A stretch of DNA of 64,000 bases from Candidatus Aquiluna sp. IMCC13023 (GCF_000257665.1 NZ_AJKR01000003.1:310001-374000); one strand, 5' to 3'; numbered from the stretch's first letter, positions 29,490 to 42,165 are shown. The notes: generated by a model from the letters alone, not told the origin. Program-made: numbers and translations.

Positions 29490-30493
29490 CCTACGTGATG
29501 CCCCCGGAATGGGACCAGCACGAACGAACCTGGATCGCATTCCCGCACGATGGTTACACGCTCGGCGAGACGCCCGATGAGCAATACGCGGCCCGAAAAA
29601 CTTGGGCCAATGTCGCCAATACGGCAAGTAACTTTGAAAAAGTGACCGCCATTGTCCACCCCAAAGACCTTGCCATGGCAAAAAAGTTTCTGTCCAGGCA
29701 AGTCGAAATCTTTGACTTAGTAATTGACGATGCCTGGGTAAGAGACAGTGGTCCCACCTTTGTCAAAAACGAAGCTGGTGAGCTTGCCTGCGTGAACTGG
29801 GTGTTTAACGGCTGGGGCGCTCAAAGCTGGGCGAGCTTCGAAAACGACAGCAAGATTGCTACAGAAATAGCGGGCTTTCTGGGGGCCCCACGAGTAGACA
29901 GTGAAATGGTAAACGAAGGTGGCGGTATTCACGTCAACGGCCAAGGCCAAGTGCTACTTACCGAAACCGTTCAACTAGACCCGGGTCGGAATCCAAACTG
30001 GACCAAGGAGCAGGTTGAGGAGGAACTTTCCAGAACCATTGGCGTGAGTGACTTTGTTTGGCTGAAGCAAGGACTCACCAGAGACTATGACGAATTCGGC
30101 ACTAGGGGCCATGTTGACATTGTGGCCTGCTACTTACCCGACCAAAGAGTGCTATTTCATGACCAAAAAAATCAGAATCACCCAGACTTTCCCGTGAGCG
30201 AAGCGGTCAAACAACAACTTGTTGACGCTGAGCTTGCCCCAGTATCGCTTCCTGCCCCAACGACCCTCCGGGACGATGAAGGTTTCGTTGATTACAGCTA
30301 CGTCAATCACTACGTTATGAATGACGCTGTCTTACTTGGAAGTTTTGAAGATCAAAACGACAAAGAGGCTCAGGCAATTTTGAGAGAGTGCTACCCCGAT
30401 AGAGAAGTAGTTTTGATTGACGCTCGTGAGCTATTTGCCCGCGGTGGTGGAATTCATTGCATAACACAGCAGGAACCTGTCAGTAAACCCTAA
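29486..30493 (+). CDS. aguA: Agmatine deiminase
   Basis: Pentein-fold enzyme of 335 residues converting agmatine to N-carbamoylputrescine and ammonia. The nucleophile is Cys325 in GGGIHCITQQEP, with WVRDSGP near residue 83 and GTRGHVDIV near 212 supplying the catalytic acid residues and His. Translationally coupled to aguB by ATGA. Together with aguB it gives the two-step route from agmatine to putrescine, releasing nitrogen. Confidence 0.95.
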   Translation: MTYVMPPEWDQHERTWIAFPHDGYTLGETPDEQYAARKTWANVANTASNFEKVTAIVHPKDLAMAKKFLSRQVEIFDLVIDDAWVRDSGPTFVKNEAGELACVNWVFNGWGAQSWASFENDSKIATEIAGFLGAPRVDSEMVNEGGGIHVNGQGQVLLTETVQLDPGRNPNWTKEQVEEELSRTIGVSDFVWLKQGLTRDYDEFGTRGHVDIVACYLPDQRVLFHDQKNQNHPDFPVSEAVKQQLVDAELAPVSLPAPTTLRDDEGFVDYSYVNHYVMNDAVLLGSFEDQNDKEAQAILRECYPDREVVLIDARELFARGGGIHCITQQEPVSKP

Positions 30494-30527
30494 ATTTCAC
30501 GATAACATTTGGGAAACAATGTCGTAG

Positions 30528-30561
30528 TCGGGGATTTTCCGGCTCGTTTACCTATTCCCGA
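30528..30561 (+). promoter_or_regulatory. Stem-loop just before the ABC binding-protein start
   Basis: TCGGGGAT (30528-30535) pairs with ATTCCCGA (30554-30561), 8 base pairs including one G-U, directly before the AGAGG ribosome site of the lipoprotein gene at 30576. It could modulate translation initiation. No U-run follows, so it is not a terminator. Confidence 0.35.
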
Positions 30562-30575
30562 GAGGCCCAACTGTA

Positions 30576-31619
30576 ATGGCAACAAGAACAACCATTCGTA
30601 AGCGCTTTTTCGCACTTGCAGCAGTAACAGCAATTGCATCATTAGCACTAACTGGCTGCGCAAGCACCGAAACCGAGTCGTCTGATCTAGGCGAACTAAA
30701 TGTTCAGTTCAGCTGGATCAAGAACGCCGAATTTGCAGGCGAGTACTTCGCTGATTCGAACGGCTACTACTCCGAAGCTGGTTTCAGTTCAGTCAACTTC
30801 ATCGCTGGCCCAACTGCAACCGCAGCTGTAGTTCTCTCGGGTGAAGCACTGGTCGGTCTATCCGATCCAATTGCGGTCACCCCAGTAATCCTTGAAGAGG
30901 GAGCACCTCTGAAGATCATCGGTGCTACCTACCAAAAGAACCCTTTCACTATTTTGTCCTTGAAAGATGGTGGCAACATTGCCACTGCCCAGGACCTAAT
31001 CGGTAAAAGAATTGGTGTTCAAGCTGGTGGCAACGAGACCCTGTTTGATGCCCTGTTGGCAGCTAACGGCATCTCGCAGGATCAGGTAACAAAGGTTCCA
31101 GTTGAATATGACCCAGCTCCACTTGTAAACGGTGAAGTTGACGGATTCCTGGCATACGTTACCAACGAGTCAATCACCGTTGCGAACCTGGGTTTTGAAG
31201 TCACGAACTTGCTGTTTGCTGACAACGGCTTGCCGTTTGTAGCCGAGGCATTTGTAGTTACCCAAGATTCAATCGACAACAACCGCGCTGCCTTGAAGTC
31301 CTTCCTTTACGCAACCGCACGCGGTTGGAAGGATGCAATCGCTGAACCTAACGAGGGTGCGCGTTTGGCAGTTGAGGTTTACGGCAAGGACCTAGGTCTG
31401 GACATAGGCAAGGAACAGCAGCAGTCCGTTGCTCAGAACTCTCTACTGGTGGTAACGGATGAGACAGTCGCTAATGGCCTGTTGACTATCTCAGAGGCGA
31501 TGCAGGCGAGCAACATTGCCACGCTTTCGGGAGCTGGCTATGCAATTACCGCGGACCAGCTGTTTGACATGAGCTTGCTGGCTGAGGTCTATCAAGAGCA
31601 CCCAGAACTTTTGGAGTAA
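30576..31619 (+). CDS. ABC transporter substrate-binding lipoprotein, NMT1/THI5-like
   Basis: Secreted lipoprotein of 347 residues with a basic N-terminus, hydrophobic segment and lipobox ALTGC (Cys28). The mature part has the NMT1/THI5-like fold: FSWIKNAEFAGEYFADSNGYY and GDPI-like LSDPIAVTPVILEEG. Family members bind pyrimidine precursors, taurine, sulfonates or other small nitrogen compounds. The position after aguBA suggests a nitrogenous ligand such as a polyamine relative, which is inference. Followed by ATPase and two permease genes. Confidence 0.88.
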   Translation: MATRTTIRKRFFALAAVTAIASLALTGCASTETESSDLGELNVQFSWIKNAEFAGEYFADSNGYYSEAGFSSVNFIAGPTATAAVVLSGEALVGLSDPIAVTPVILEEGAPLKIIGATYQKNPFTILSLKDGGNIATAQDLIGKRIGVQAGGNETLFDALLAANGISQDQVTKVPVEYDPAPLVNGEVDGFLAYVTNESITVANLGFEVTNLLFADNGLPFVAEAFVVTQDSIDNNRAALKSFLYATARGWKDAIAEPNEGARLAVEVYGKDLGLDIGKEQQQSVAQNSLLVVTDETVANGLLTISEAMQASNIATLSGAGYAITADQLFDMSLLAEVYQEHPELLE

Positions 31620-31628
31620 CCTTCCCTC

Positions 31629-32450
31629 ATGAGTTTTGAAAATGCCACTGCCCAGAGTGAATCTACTTTGGGCAGTGGCATCACTATTTCCGGACTGTCC
31701 AAAGTGTTTAAATTGGGAAACAGTTCGATTACCGCACTCGAAGACACCACCCTGCACTCAGATAAGGGCAGCTTCTTGTCGTTACTAGGTCCATCAGGTT
31801 GCGGGAAGTCAACAATTCTTCGAATCCTCGCCGGACTCGAAAGCCCCACGGCTGGAAGCGTAACCGTGGACGGAATGGACCCAAGCCAGCTCAGACGCGA
31901 TCACAGACTAGGAATCGCATTTCAGGACTCCGCGCTTATGCCGTGGCGAAGTGTCGTTGCCAATATCAGGCTTCCCTTTGAATTAGCGCGAGTTAGCCCA
32001 GATGAGAGCCTCATTTCAGATCTAATAAAGCTTGTGGGCCTGCAGGGCTTTGAAAATGCCAAGCCAGCTCAACTGTCCGGAGGCATGAAACAGCGCGTCT
32101 CGATCGCCAGAGCATTGGTAGTACAGCCTTCAGTCCTACTGCTTGATGAACCTTTCGGGGCTCTAGACGACATGACCAGGCAACGGTTGAACCTTGAGCT
32201 CTTGCGAATTTGGACCGAAAAACCTGCCACGACACTGATGGTTACCCATGGGATCTCGGAGGCGATATTTTTGAGCGATCAGGTGGCCGTAATGAGCCCA
32301 AGGCCTGGCCGAATCAAAGAAATTATTCAAGTCGACCTGCCCAGACCACGCACGCCAGAGATGATGCGAACCCCTGAGTTCCATGCACTCCACGACCATG
32401 CATCAGATCTCCTATTTGGCGGCAATGGCGCAGCAGTTGGCGATGAGTAG
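31629..32450 (+). CDS. ABC transporter ATP-binding protein (SsuB/TauB type)
   Basis: ATPase of 273 residues with Walker A GPSGCGKS at 54-61, signature LSGGMKQRV and Walker [13 protein letters not shown]. The first 17 residues precede the domain and are encoded by a strong hairpin (31642-31681). ATG 31629 has only a distant GGAG upstream; a TTG at 31668 would remove the extension and is an alternative start. Overlaps the first permease gene by 8 bases. Confidence 0.92.
   Translation: MSFENATAQSESTLGSGITISGLSKVFKLGNSSITALEDTTLHSDKGSFLSLLGPSGCGKSTILRILAGLESPTAGSVTVDGMDPSQLRRDHRLGIAFQDSALMPWRSVVANIRLPFELARVSPDESLISDLIKLVGLQGFENAKPAQLSGGMKQRVSIARALVVQPSVLLLDEPFGALDDMTRQRLNLELLRIWTEKPATTLMVTHGISEAIFLSDQVAVMSPRPGRIKEIIQVDLPRPRTPEMMRTPEFHALHDHASDLLFGGNGAAVGDE
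31642..31681 (+). promoter_or_regulatory. Perfect 13-bp inverted repeat at the start of the ATPase gene
   Basis: ATGCCACTGCCCA (31642-31654) is exactly complementary to TGGGCAGTGGCAT (31669-31681). In RNA the stem extends three more pairs with one G-U, leaving an 8-base loop. It begins 22 bases after the binding-protein stop codon and lies inside the first codons of the ATPase. Such intra-operon hairpins can protect the upstream mRNA and lower downstream expression. No U-run follows. Confidence 0.7.
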
Positions 32451-33273
32451 CGCAACCACCGTGCGCAGCAAGCTCCGCTTGCCAACCTGGGCTGGCGGCG
32501 TGATTGGTATTGTCTCCACCCTTGCCATTTGGTGGTTGCTGGCTGAAACAGTTTTTGCAAGCGTGGGAACCAGACCGGATGGTTCCGGTGGAGCCATCCC
32601 CACCCCCTTGGAAGTTGTAGTTCAACTATTTGAAGATGGCTTTGAGTTTTACTGGCGAAACGGAATTATTACCCTTACCGAAGCGGCCATTGGTTTTGCC
32701 TGGGGAAACGCATTGGCACTTGTCTTTGCCGGCATTGCGCTGGTACTGCCAAGACTTGAAACACTCACAACTCAAATCGCGGTAATTACCTACTGCATCC
32801 CAATCGTTGCTATCGGGCCTATCGTGCGACTCATTGTTGGTGCGCCCGGGGCCGGCGAACCGGCCGGTGCTGCAGTAGTTCTGGCTGCACTGAGCGTCTT
32901 TTTCACAACCATGATTGGAGCCCTAACTGGCGTGAAGGCAACTGATAGGAGGATGCTCGATGTGGTGACTGCCTACGGTGGCGGTGCGCTCCAACGACTG
33001 TTTCGGGTGCAACTGCTCTCAGCGTTGCCGTCTATCTTCGCAGCCTTCAAAATAGCCGCACCAGCTGCGTTTTTGGGTGCAATCCTCGGTGAATATGTGG
33101 GTGGTCCAGATGTTGGCTTTGGGCCAGCCATGGTCAATGCCCAGCAGAGCCTTGAAATCGCGAGAGTTTGGGGCGTTGCGCTCATTTCTGGTTTGATCGC
33201 CGGTGGCGGTTACGCACTATTTAGCATTATTGGCAGGCTACTTACCCCTTGGGCGAAGGTGACTAGCCGATGA
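32443..33273 (+). CDS. ABC transporter permease (SsuC/TauC type)
   Basis: Inner-membrane permease of 276 residues with about six segments and an EAA-type coupling loop ([22 protein letters not shown]). ATG 32443 overlaps the ATPase stop by 8 bases. An upstream in-frame start exists but would lie deep in the ATPase gene. It pairs with a second, non-identical permease gene, so the transporter is probably heterodimeric in the membrane. Confidence 0.9.
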   Translation: MSSATTVRSKLRLPTWAGGVIGIVSTLAIWWLLAETVFASVGTRPDGSGGAIPTPLEVVVQLFEDGFEFYWRNGIITLTEAAIGFAWGNALALVFAGIALVLPRLETLTTQIAVITYCIPIVAIGPIVRLIVGAPGAGEPAGAAVVLAALSVFFTTMIGALTGVKATDRRMLDVVTAYGGGALQRLFRVQLLSALPSIFAAFKIAAPAAFLGAILGEYVGGPDVGFGPAMVNAQQSLEIARVWGVALISGLIAGGGYALFSIIGRLLTPWAKVTSR

Positions 33274-34142
33274 ACTTCAAGATAGAAGACTCTCAAGATC
33301 GCTCAATGATTGCTGTTCGCAGCAAGGTCAAGCGCGATGCTGCAAAACAAACAGCCAAGATCATTACGCAGTCAATTGGCAACACTGCCCTTTCGCTAGT
33401 TGTGGTTTTAATCCTCTGGGTATTCGCACTCTGGGCATTCGATGTCAGCCCATATATTGGCAAGGGCCCCCTCGATGTCTTCAACTGGCTGTTCCTAGTT
33501 GAAGGTGCCATGGAGAATCAGGCTCTGGTAATTTCCGCTCTTACCCAAACCATGTTCGATGCCGGGATCGGTTTTGCCTTTGGGTTGTTTTTTGCAACAT
33601 TTATTTCGGTGCTTTTCGCCCTGTTCAAATCGGTCGAGCAGGCACTGATGCCGATTGCGATGTTGCTGCGTTCAGTGCCGCTAATTGCAATGGCGCCGAT
33701 TCTGATTCTAATTTTTGGCAGAGAGCAAGTCACGGTTGCAGTGATGGGGGCAATTGTGGTTTTGTTTCCAGCGCTTGTAAACATTGTCTTTGGCCTAAGG
33801 TCCGCATCTGAGGCAACCCTCGATGTTGCCACCGTATATGGCGCGAACAAGCTTGCTGCCCTTAGGTATGTTGCTTTTCCCAGTTCGCTACCCTCATTCT
33901 TTGCAGCGGTAAAGATTTCGGTCCCAGGCGCAATTACGGGGGCACTATTGGTCGAGTGGTTAGCAACCGGCCAGGGCATCGGCTATGGGATTATTTCGGC
34001 CGTTGGCAGGGCAAAGACGAACGAGGTTTGGGCCTATGTTGTTGTCATTACGTTGGTTTCCATCTTGCTTTATAACCTGATTGGGCTTTTTGAAACCTAC
34101 ATTCTCAAGCGATTCGCGCCGCAGGCCTGGAAGTCCCGCTAG
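33270..34142 (+). CDS. ABC transporter permease (SsuC/TauC type), second subunit
   Basis: Permease of 290 residues, about six segments after a charged N-terminal stretch of about 30 residues, with the coupling loop VYGANKLAALRYVAFPSSLPSF. ATGA overlap with the first permease gene. NMT1/SsuA-type systems often use a single permease gene, so two paired ones deserve note. Last gene of the operon. Confidence 0.9.
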   Translation: MNFKIEDSQDRSMIAVRSKVKRDAAKQTAKIITQSIGNTALSLVVVLILWVFALWAFDVSPYIGKGPLDVFNWLFLVEGAMENQALVISALTQTMFDAGIGFAFGLFFATFISVLFALFKSVEQALMPIAMLLRSVPLIAMAPILILIFGREQVTVAVMGAIVVLFPALVNIVFGLRSASEATLDVATVYGANKLAALRYVAFPSSLPSFFAAVKISVPGAITGALLVEWLATGQGIGYGIISAVGRAKTNEVWAYVVVITLVSILLYNLIGLFETYILKRFAPQAWKSR

Positions 34143-34230
34143 AAAGCGTGAAGTAACCGTCTCTGCCTATTTTTTATAGCCATCTCAAACCTTCATCCAA
34201 CTAGAATCATCGGGTTGAAAGGAAGTGGCT

Positions 34231-37239
<3,009 letters not shown>

Positions 37240-37240
<1 letters not shown>

Positions 37241-37935
37241 TGAGCATTCACATTGGGGCCGAACCTGGAGAAATTGCGGACACGGTTTTGTTGCCTGGAG
37301 ACCCTCTTCGTGCAAAGTGGATCGCGGATACCTTCTTCGAAAACCCGGTTCAGTACAACTCGGTAAGAAACATGTTTGGATCTACTGGCACTTATAACGG
37401 TCAGCGAGTCTCGGTTCAGGGCACAGGTATGGGCGCCCCATCAATCGGAATCTACGCTCACGAGCTTTTCGAAGATTTCGGTGTTCAAAAAGCAATCCGG
37501 GTTGGCACCTCGGGTGGATTGGCCCCAACCAAACTTCGCGATGTAGTAATTGCCATGACCTCTTCTACCGACTCTCAAATAAATCGTCGCGCCACCAACG
37601 GCCTGGATTTTGCTCCAAGTGCAGACTACGAACTCCTTGAAAAGGCAGTTGCGAAGGCAAGAGAGCTTGAAGTCCGCTTTCATGTCGGCGGCATAGCTTC
37701 CGGTGATCTTTTCTATGACACCACGGACTCGCTAGAGCAGTGGAAAAAGCTTGGGATTCTGGCTCTAGAAATGGAAACCAACCAGCTCTACACTCTCGCG
37801 GCCAGGTTTGGCCGAAAAGCACTGAGCATTGTCACGGTGTCAGACATGATGGATGGCTCTGGCCACACCTCCTCAGAAGAGCGAGAATCTGGATTCGCAA
37901 ACATGGTCGAAATAGCGCTAGCAGCCTCCAGGTGA
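37240..37935 (+). CDS. deoD: Purine-nucleoside phosphorylase, hexameric type
   Basis: Phosphorolytic cleavage of purine (deoxy)nucleosides, 231 residues. N-terminal MSIHIGAEPGEIADTVLLPGDPLRAK, GTGMGAPS for phosphate binding, LALEMETNQLY for ribose binding and the catalytic Asp in TVSDMM are all present. GTG start overlaps the argG stop (TAGTG). The next gene starts inside its stop codon (GTGA). Confidence 0.94.
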
Positions 37936-38342
37936 AGTACATAAAAGTTCTGCTTCAAATTGGCCTTGGGTTTGGTTTGTTATCCGCCGGTATTTCTCAC
38001 CTGACTACCGCGCGAGCTGAATTCCGGGCTCAGGTTCCGACCTGGCTTCCGTTTGATGCTGACTTCGTAGTTATCGCATCGGGAATTGTGGAAATTTCCT
38101 TGGGACTTGGTCTCTTAGTGCTCTGGACACAGCTGCCGCGAAAGCTGATTGGGTTGGCAGCAGCCTTGTTTTTCATCGCTATATTCCCCGGCAATCTTTC
38201 GCAGTGGATAAACGGACTTAGCGCATTCGGCCTGGACACTGACCAAGCTCGATTCGTGAGGTTATTCTTCCAACCGGTTTTGGTTGTTTGGGCCCTCGTT
38301 TCCACCAATGCTTATCGCCTACTCAGGCGCAAGAAAACATAG
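37932..38342 (+). CDS. DoxX-family membrane protein
   Basis: Membrane protein of 136 residues with four hydrophobic segments. The first carries the DoxX-like pattern LLSAGISHLTTARAEF followed by VPTWLPF. The family is a broad set of quinone- or thiol-linked or unknown membrane proteins. GTG 37932 overlaps the deoD stop (GTGA), so it is coupled to it. Confidence 0.7.
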   Translation: MKYIKVLLQIGLGFGLLSAGISHLTTARAEFRAQVPTWLPFDADFVVIASGIVEISLGLGLLVLWTQLPRKLIGLAAALFFIAIFPGNLSQWINGLSAFGLDTDQARFVRLFFQPVLVVWALVSTNAYRLLRRKKT

Positions 38343-38365
38343 CTTCACTGCAGTAACATCTTGGA

Positions 38366-38995
38366 GTGCCAACAACCCAAAACATAATCGGCTTCTTGCT
38401 GCTGTCAATGGTCATAATTCTGGTACCGGGACCAAGTGTGCTGTTTGCAATCGGTCGAGCATTGGTGCTTGGGACAAGAGCCGCGCTTATAAGCGTTTTT
38501 GGAAACGCACTGGGTGTTGGATTACAAATTCTTATTGTGGCTCTGGGGCTCGGTGTTCTTATCCAACAATTTCCCGATCTATTTTTTGTCATCAAGGTAG
38601 TTGGCGCACTAATGATCGGCTACTTGGGATTAAAAGCAATCTGGCAGCGCAAAAAACTTGATGCAAGTAACGCCTCGGTTTCACCTTCGGGCAAAAAAGT
38701 CTTGAGTGAATCAATAGTTGTTGGCATTACGAATGCTAAAACCTTGGTGTTCTTCATTGCAGCGTTGCCAAGCTTCGTTGATCCCTCGGGTGGCAACCCC
38801 AGCGCACAAATGCTTGTACTCGGTGCGCTATTTCTAATAATTGGAGTAACAAGCGATTCGGTTTATGCGATTGCAGCCGGTAAGGCACGGCACTGGCTTG
38901 GCGGTTCAGAAAAACGACTGGCTAACTTCCGCGGAATCGGTGGCCTAGCTCTGGCACTCTTAGGCCTCTACATGCTGCTGGATGCGCTCCTGTAA
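38366..38995 (+). CDS. LysE/RhtB-family amino-acid exporter
   Basis: Membrane protein of 209 residues with six segments and the RhtB signature: LVPGPSVLFAIGRALVLGTRAAL near residues 20-40 and GITNAKTLVFFIAALPSFV near 118. Exports amino acids or related metabolites; substrate unknown. Start GTG 38366 lies within a GGAG-like context. Last gene of the argG-deoD-doxX run; four bases separate its stop from the convergent kinase gene. Confidence 0.87.
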   Translation: MPTTQNIIGFLLLSMVIILVPGPSVLFAIGRALVLGTRAALISVFGNALGVGLQILIVALGLGVLIQQFPDLFFVIKVVGALMIGYLGLKAIWQRKKLDASNASVSPSGKKVLSESIVVGITNAKTLVFFIAALPSFVDPSGGNPSAQMLVLGALFLIIGVTSDSVYAIAAGKARHWLGGSEKRLANFRGIGGLALALLGLYMLLDALL

Positions 38996-38999
38996 CAAG

Positions 39000-39905
39000 C
39001 TAGCCTTTTCGTCTTTTGAGCATTAGCGAGTCGACCTCTTGCCTCAATGGAATCGAATTGGACGCTCCCCTTGATTGAACGGAAATCCCTGCGGCTACGG
39101 TGCCAAGTTCTGCGGCCTCCAATGGGGTTAGGCCTTGCGCTAGTCCCGCCACCACGTAGCCGCAAAAAGTGTCCCCGGCACCGGTCGCATCAATCGCATC
39201 GACGGCCATTGCGTCAACATGGCCAAGGAGCTGTCCATCAGCAAATACCGATACCCCCTGGGCGCCTTGAGTAACAAACACTAGCCCCACATTTTTGGAA
39301 AGCTCTGCACCGGCGCTTTCAAAGTCCGCCCCACCTGCGATTTGAGTAACTTCAGTTTCATTGAGAGTAATAATGTCTATGAATTCCAGCAGCTTGGGGT
39401 CAAACTCCGATGATGGTGCGGGGGTGAGGACAACTCTCCAGCCAGCCTTCTTGGCCAGCTCGGCAACTACTAGGTTGCTGTCATTTCCAATCTCCAACTG
39501 CAGAACAAGAAGTCCTGCTCCATCTTGAAAGTTTTGCTCTTTTAATTTGGGGCTGTAATTAGCTCCTGGAACAACTGCGATCTGATTCTCGCCGTCTTGA
39601 TCTACGAGTATGAAAGCCTTACTGGTTGCAGTTCCAGCGTCGAGGATTCTGGAGAAGACCACTTTTTGTTCAACCAGAAAGTTCGTCAAAAACTTACCGT
39701 CGTCATCGTCCCCAACTGCAAACTGGAAAGTTACGTCACCACCGGCCCGATGGATTGCAACAGCCTGATTCAGACCCTTTCCTCCGGCAAAGCGTCCCGA
39801 TTGTGATGCCAATACAGTTTCCCCGGGCAAGGGCAGCTTTTTCATAAAGACCGAGTAATCAGCGTTGATGCTGCCAACTACTGCGATGGATATCCCTTGT
39901 TTCAA
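39000..39905 (-). CDS. rbsK: PfkB-family carbohydrate kinase, ribokinase-like
   Basis: Kinase of 301 residues. N-terminal VVGSINADYSVFMKKLPLPGET, GGKGLNQAVA for sugar binding and the C-terminal DATGAGDTFCG with catalytic Asp245 place it with ribokinases. It has the NXXE element (LNETE). TTG 39905 is supported by AAAGGGGA four bases upstream. A ribose-specific role is likely but not certain, since no rbs transporter is adjacent. Confidence 0.85.
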   Translation of the reverse strand: MKQGISIAVVGSINADYSVFMKKLPLPGETVLASQSGRFAGGKGLNQAVAIHRAGGDVTFQFAVGDDDDGKFLTNFLVEQKVVFSRILDAGTATSKAFILVDQDGENQIAVVPGANYSPKLKEQNFQDGAGLLVLQLEIGNDSNLVVAELAKKAGWRVVLTPAPSSEFDPKLLEFIDIITLNETEVTQIAGGADFESAGAELSKNVGLVFVTQGAQGVSVFADGQLLGHVDAMAVDAIDATGAGDTFCGYVVAGLAQGLTPLEAAELGTVAAGISVQSRGASNSIPLRQEVDSLMLKRRKG

Positions 39906-40157
39906 TCAGTCCCCTTTGGATTCAAGACGGTTATAGGCCGCTGCCTGTTAAGAATAGCTATAGGACTGCAAATAGAGGTCATGGATACCTACATAAAAAG
40001 ATCCCCGGCCATTGCCCCGACACTGTGCTAACCCGTCAGTTTGAAAATAGGCTAGCCAACTTCTGCCGGCAAGACTGAGTCCAAAGTGAACAAGCGTTCA
40101 CGGAATACTAATTGGCAGAGATTTAACAGCGGATCCTTAGATCGAGAGGCTAACTTT

Positions 40158-40988
40158 ATGGAGATGAAAAACTACTCGAGAAGTTGGCCGATGCTCAGAG
40201 CGCAAGGAATGGCTGGAGCGATTCTGCTGGTGGCAACTGGCTGCGCTTCCGCACCTGGACCAAAGGCAATCGCCCAAATGGAGCATGTCCACAGTGTCGC
40301 AGCTGACGGGGGTAACTTTTACCTTGCCAGCCATCATGGTATTTACAAATGGTCCGACGAGGGATGGAACCTAATCGGCGAAGAATTCGATGCCATGGGT
40401 TTGACGATTGATAAGGGCGTTTTCTACGCCAGTGGCCACCCAGGACCCGGACAAGATTTTCCTAACCCTCTCGGGATACTTGAGTCTCGCGACAACGGAG
40501 ACACTTGGACGCCAAAATCCTTGACCGGTGAGGTCGACTTCCACCTGCTCGAGGTCTCAGGAGACTCACTGGTCGGTGTCGCAGCTAACTACGGCGTGGT
40601 TGTCGGATCCCAAGATGGAGCTGTTACTTGGTCCAACATTGCAACCCCAAGCCTGACAAGTTTGAGCCTAAATCCAAATAACGGTCTGCAGTTCCTGTTA
40701 ACCTCTGAGGGCTTCCTGTATCTAACCGAAGACTCAGGGCTTTCCCTCACAGAAATAACTGCACCTTCTGGGCTAACAAAAGTCGACTGGTCTGACAGCG
40801 GGATCATCCTCGCTACCGACTCAACGATTTACAGGAGCCCCGAACTGGGAATGCCATTCCTTGAAATGTCGGGATCGTTCACCGGCATACGAGATGTAGC
40901 AGCTAGCGGTGTCAGCATTATTGTCCTAGACGAGCAAGGGGCGTATGTCTCTACCGATAACGGCAAGGTTTTTAGTCTGCTGCCCTAA
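40158..40988 (+). CDS. Secreted lipoprotein, BNR/sortilin-type beta-propeller (F510_1955-like)
   Basis: A 276-residue protein with a lipoprotein signal ending VATGC, followed by repeats resembling Asp-boxes: SRDNGDTW, TEDSGLS and STDNGKVF. The first mature block (EHVHSVAADGGNFYLASHHGIYKW) matches the F510_1955 family of predicted glycosyl-hydrolase-like propellers. No catalytic residues are evident, so a binding role is as likely as an enzymatic one. ATG 40158 has GAGAGG eight bases upstream. Stands alone. Confidence 0.75.
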   Translation: MEMKNYSRSWPMLRAQGMAGAILLVATGCASAPGPKAIAQMEHVHSVAADGGNFYLASHHGIYKWSDEGWNLIGEEFDAMGLTIDKGVFYASGHPGPGQDFPNPLGILESRDNGDTWTPKSLTGEVDFHLLEVSGDSLVGVAANYGVVVGSQDGAVTWSNIATPSLTSLSLNPNNGLQFLLTSEGFLYLTEDSGLSLTEITAPSGLTKVDWSDSGIILATDSTIYRSPELGMPFLEMSGSFTGIRDVAASGVSIIVLDEQGAYVSTDNGKVFSLLP

Positions 40989-41139
40989 GGCAATTGACTA
41001 GCGGGTAAAAGCCTCCGCCGTCATTCTGTCCCAAATCTGAGTATGTTTCATGCTTAGCCCGCAACCTAAACTAGAGCTAGAATTTTGGGAACTATAAGCC
41101 GAGGCAGAATGTTAGTACCACTGACAAGAGAGGCCTCAC

Positions 41140-41427
41140 ATGTACACAGCAACATGGAACGGCAAAGTAATTGCGAAGTCTGATAAGACAGTGGAGATCG
41201 AAGGAAACCAGTACTTCCCCCTCGACTCGGTCACAACGGATTACCTCACGGATTCCCAAATGCAGACGAACTGCCCGTGGAAGGGAACCGCAAGCTATTT
41301 CAACCTAAATGTTGATGGTAAAACCAGCAAAGACTCGGCATGGACCTACAAAACCCCAAAGGACGGCGCAGCTTCGATCGCCGGTCACGTGGCCTTTTAC
41401 CGAATGGTCGAGGTTTCCAAAGGCTAA
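41140..41427 (+). CDS. DUF427 family protein
   Basis: Small soluble protein of 95 residues. ATWNGKVIAKSDKTVEIEGNQYFPLDSV and CPWKGTASYFNL are the DUF427 hallmarks. The family has a beta-tent fold and no settled function. AGAGG lies six bases before ATG 41140. Only 21 bases separate it from the osmoprotectant ABC ATPase gene, so it probably belongs to that operon. Confidence 0.85.
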   Translation: MYTATWNGKVIAKSDKTVEIEGNQYFPLDSVTTDYLTDSQMQTNCPWKGTASYFNLNVDGKTSKDSAWTYKTPKDGAASIAGHVAFYRMVEVSKG

Positions 41428-41448
41428 CTAGTAGCCGGAATTTGACCA

Positions 41449-42165
41449 TTGATTGAATTTAGAGACGTCTCAAAGACATATGGCCAGGACTTAGCCGTTG
41501 CTGACTTTTCGCTCACTGCGCCGAGCGGCAAAATTACCGTTCTCATGGGTCTTTCGGGTTCCGGTAAAACAACTCTTCTTCGCACCGTGAACAAGCTTGT
41601 GCAGCCGACCAGCGGATCTGTGCTAATCGACGGCAATGAGATCGCGGACCTGGATTCGGTGGTTCTCCGACGGTCCATTGGCTATGTCATGCAGGAGGTT
41701 GGGCTACTCCCCCACAAGAGCGTTTTAGACAACGTGACCCTGATCGCCAACATAGCCGGTCAAACCAAAGATGAAGCGCTAAGAAACGCCCTTGAGCTAC
41801 TTGAACTCGTCGGCATTGGTAGCAGTTTCCACGATCGTTTTCCAGGACAGCTGTCCGGCGGACAACAGCAGCGAGTTGGTGTCGCAAGAGCCCTTGCAAT
41901 CAGGCCGAACATTCTTCTTATGGATGAGCCGTTTGGAGCGGTAGATCCGATTGTCCGAGAGGAACTGCAAGACGAGTTGATTCGAATTCAACGCCAGCTT
42001 TCGCTCACCATTATTTTGGTTACTCACGACCGCTACGAAGCGATCAAGCTAGCTGATCAGCTGGTGGTTTTGAGCCAGGGCGCGAAGATCGAACAGGTCG
42101 GTACCCCAAAGGAGCTAACTGAAAAGCCAGCCAACAAGTTCGTGCAAAAACTACTTGGTCTGTAG
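41449..42165 (+). CDS. Osmoprotectant ABC transporter ATP-binding protein (OpuCA/ProV-like)
   Basis: ATPase of 238 residues with Walker A GLSGSGKT at 34-41, signature LSGGQQQRV and LLMDEPFGAVDP. It ends right after the ATPase domain and so lacks the C-terminal CBS pair that senses ionic strength in OpuA/OpuCA. TTG 41449 gives MIEFRDVSKTYG, the expected start. First transporter gene of a four-gene set with two permeases and a binding protein. Confidence 0.9.
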   Translation: MIEFRDVSKTYGQDLAVADFSLTAPSGKITVLMGLSGSGKTTLLRTVNKLVQPTSGSVLIDGNEIADLDSVVLRRSIGYVMQEVGLLPHKSVLDNVTLIANIAGQTKDEALRNALELLELVGIGSSFHDRFPGQLSGGQQQRVGVARALAIRPNILLMDEPFGAVDPIVREELQDELIRIQRQLSLTIILVTHDRYEAIKLADQLVVLSQGAKIEQVGTPKELTEKPANKFVQKLLGL

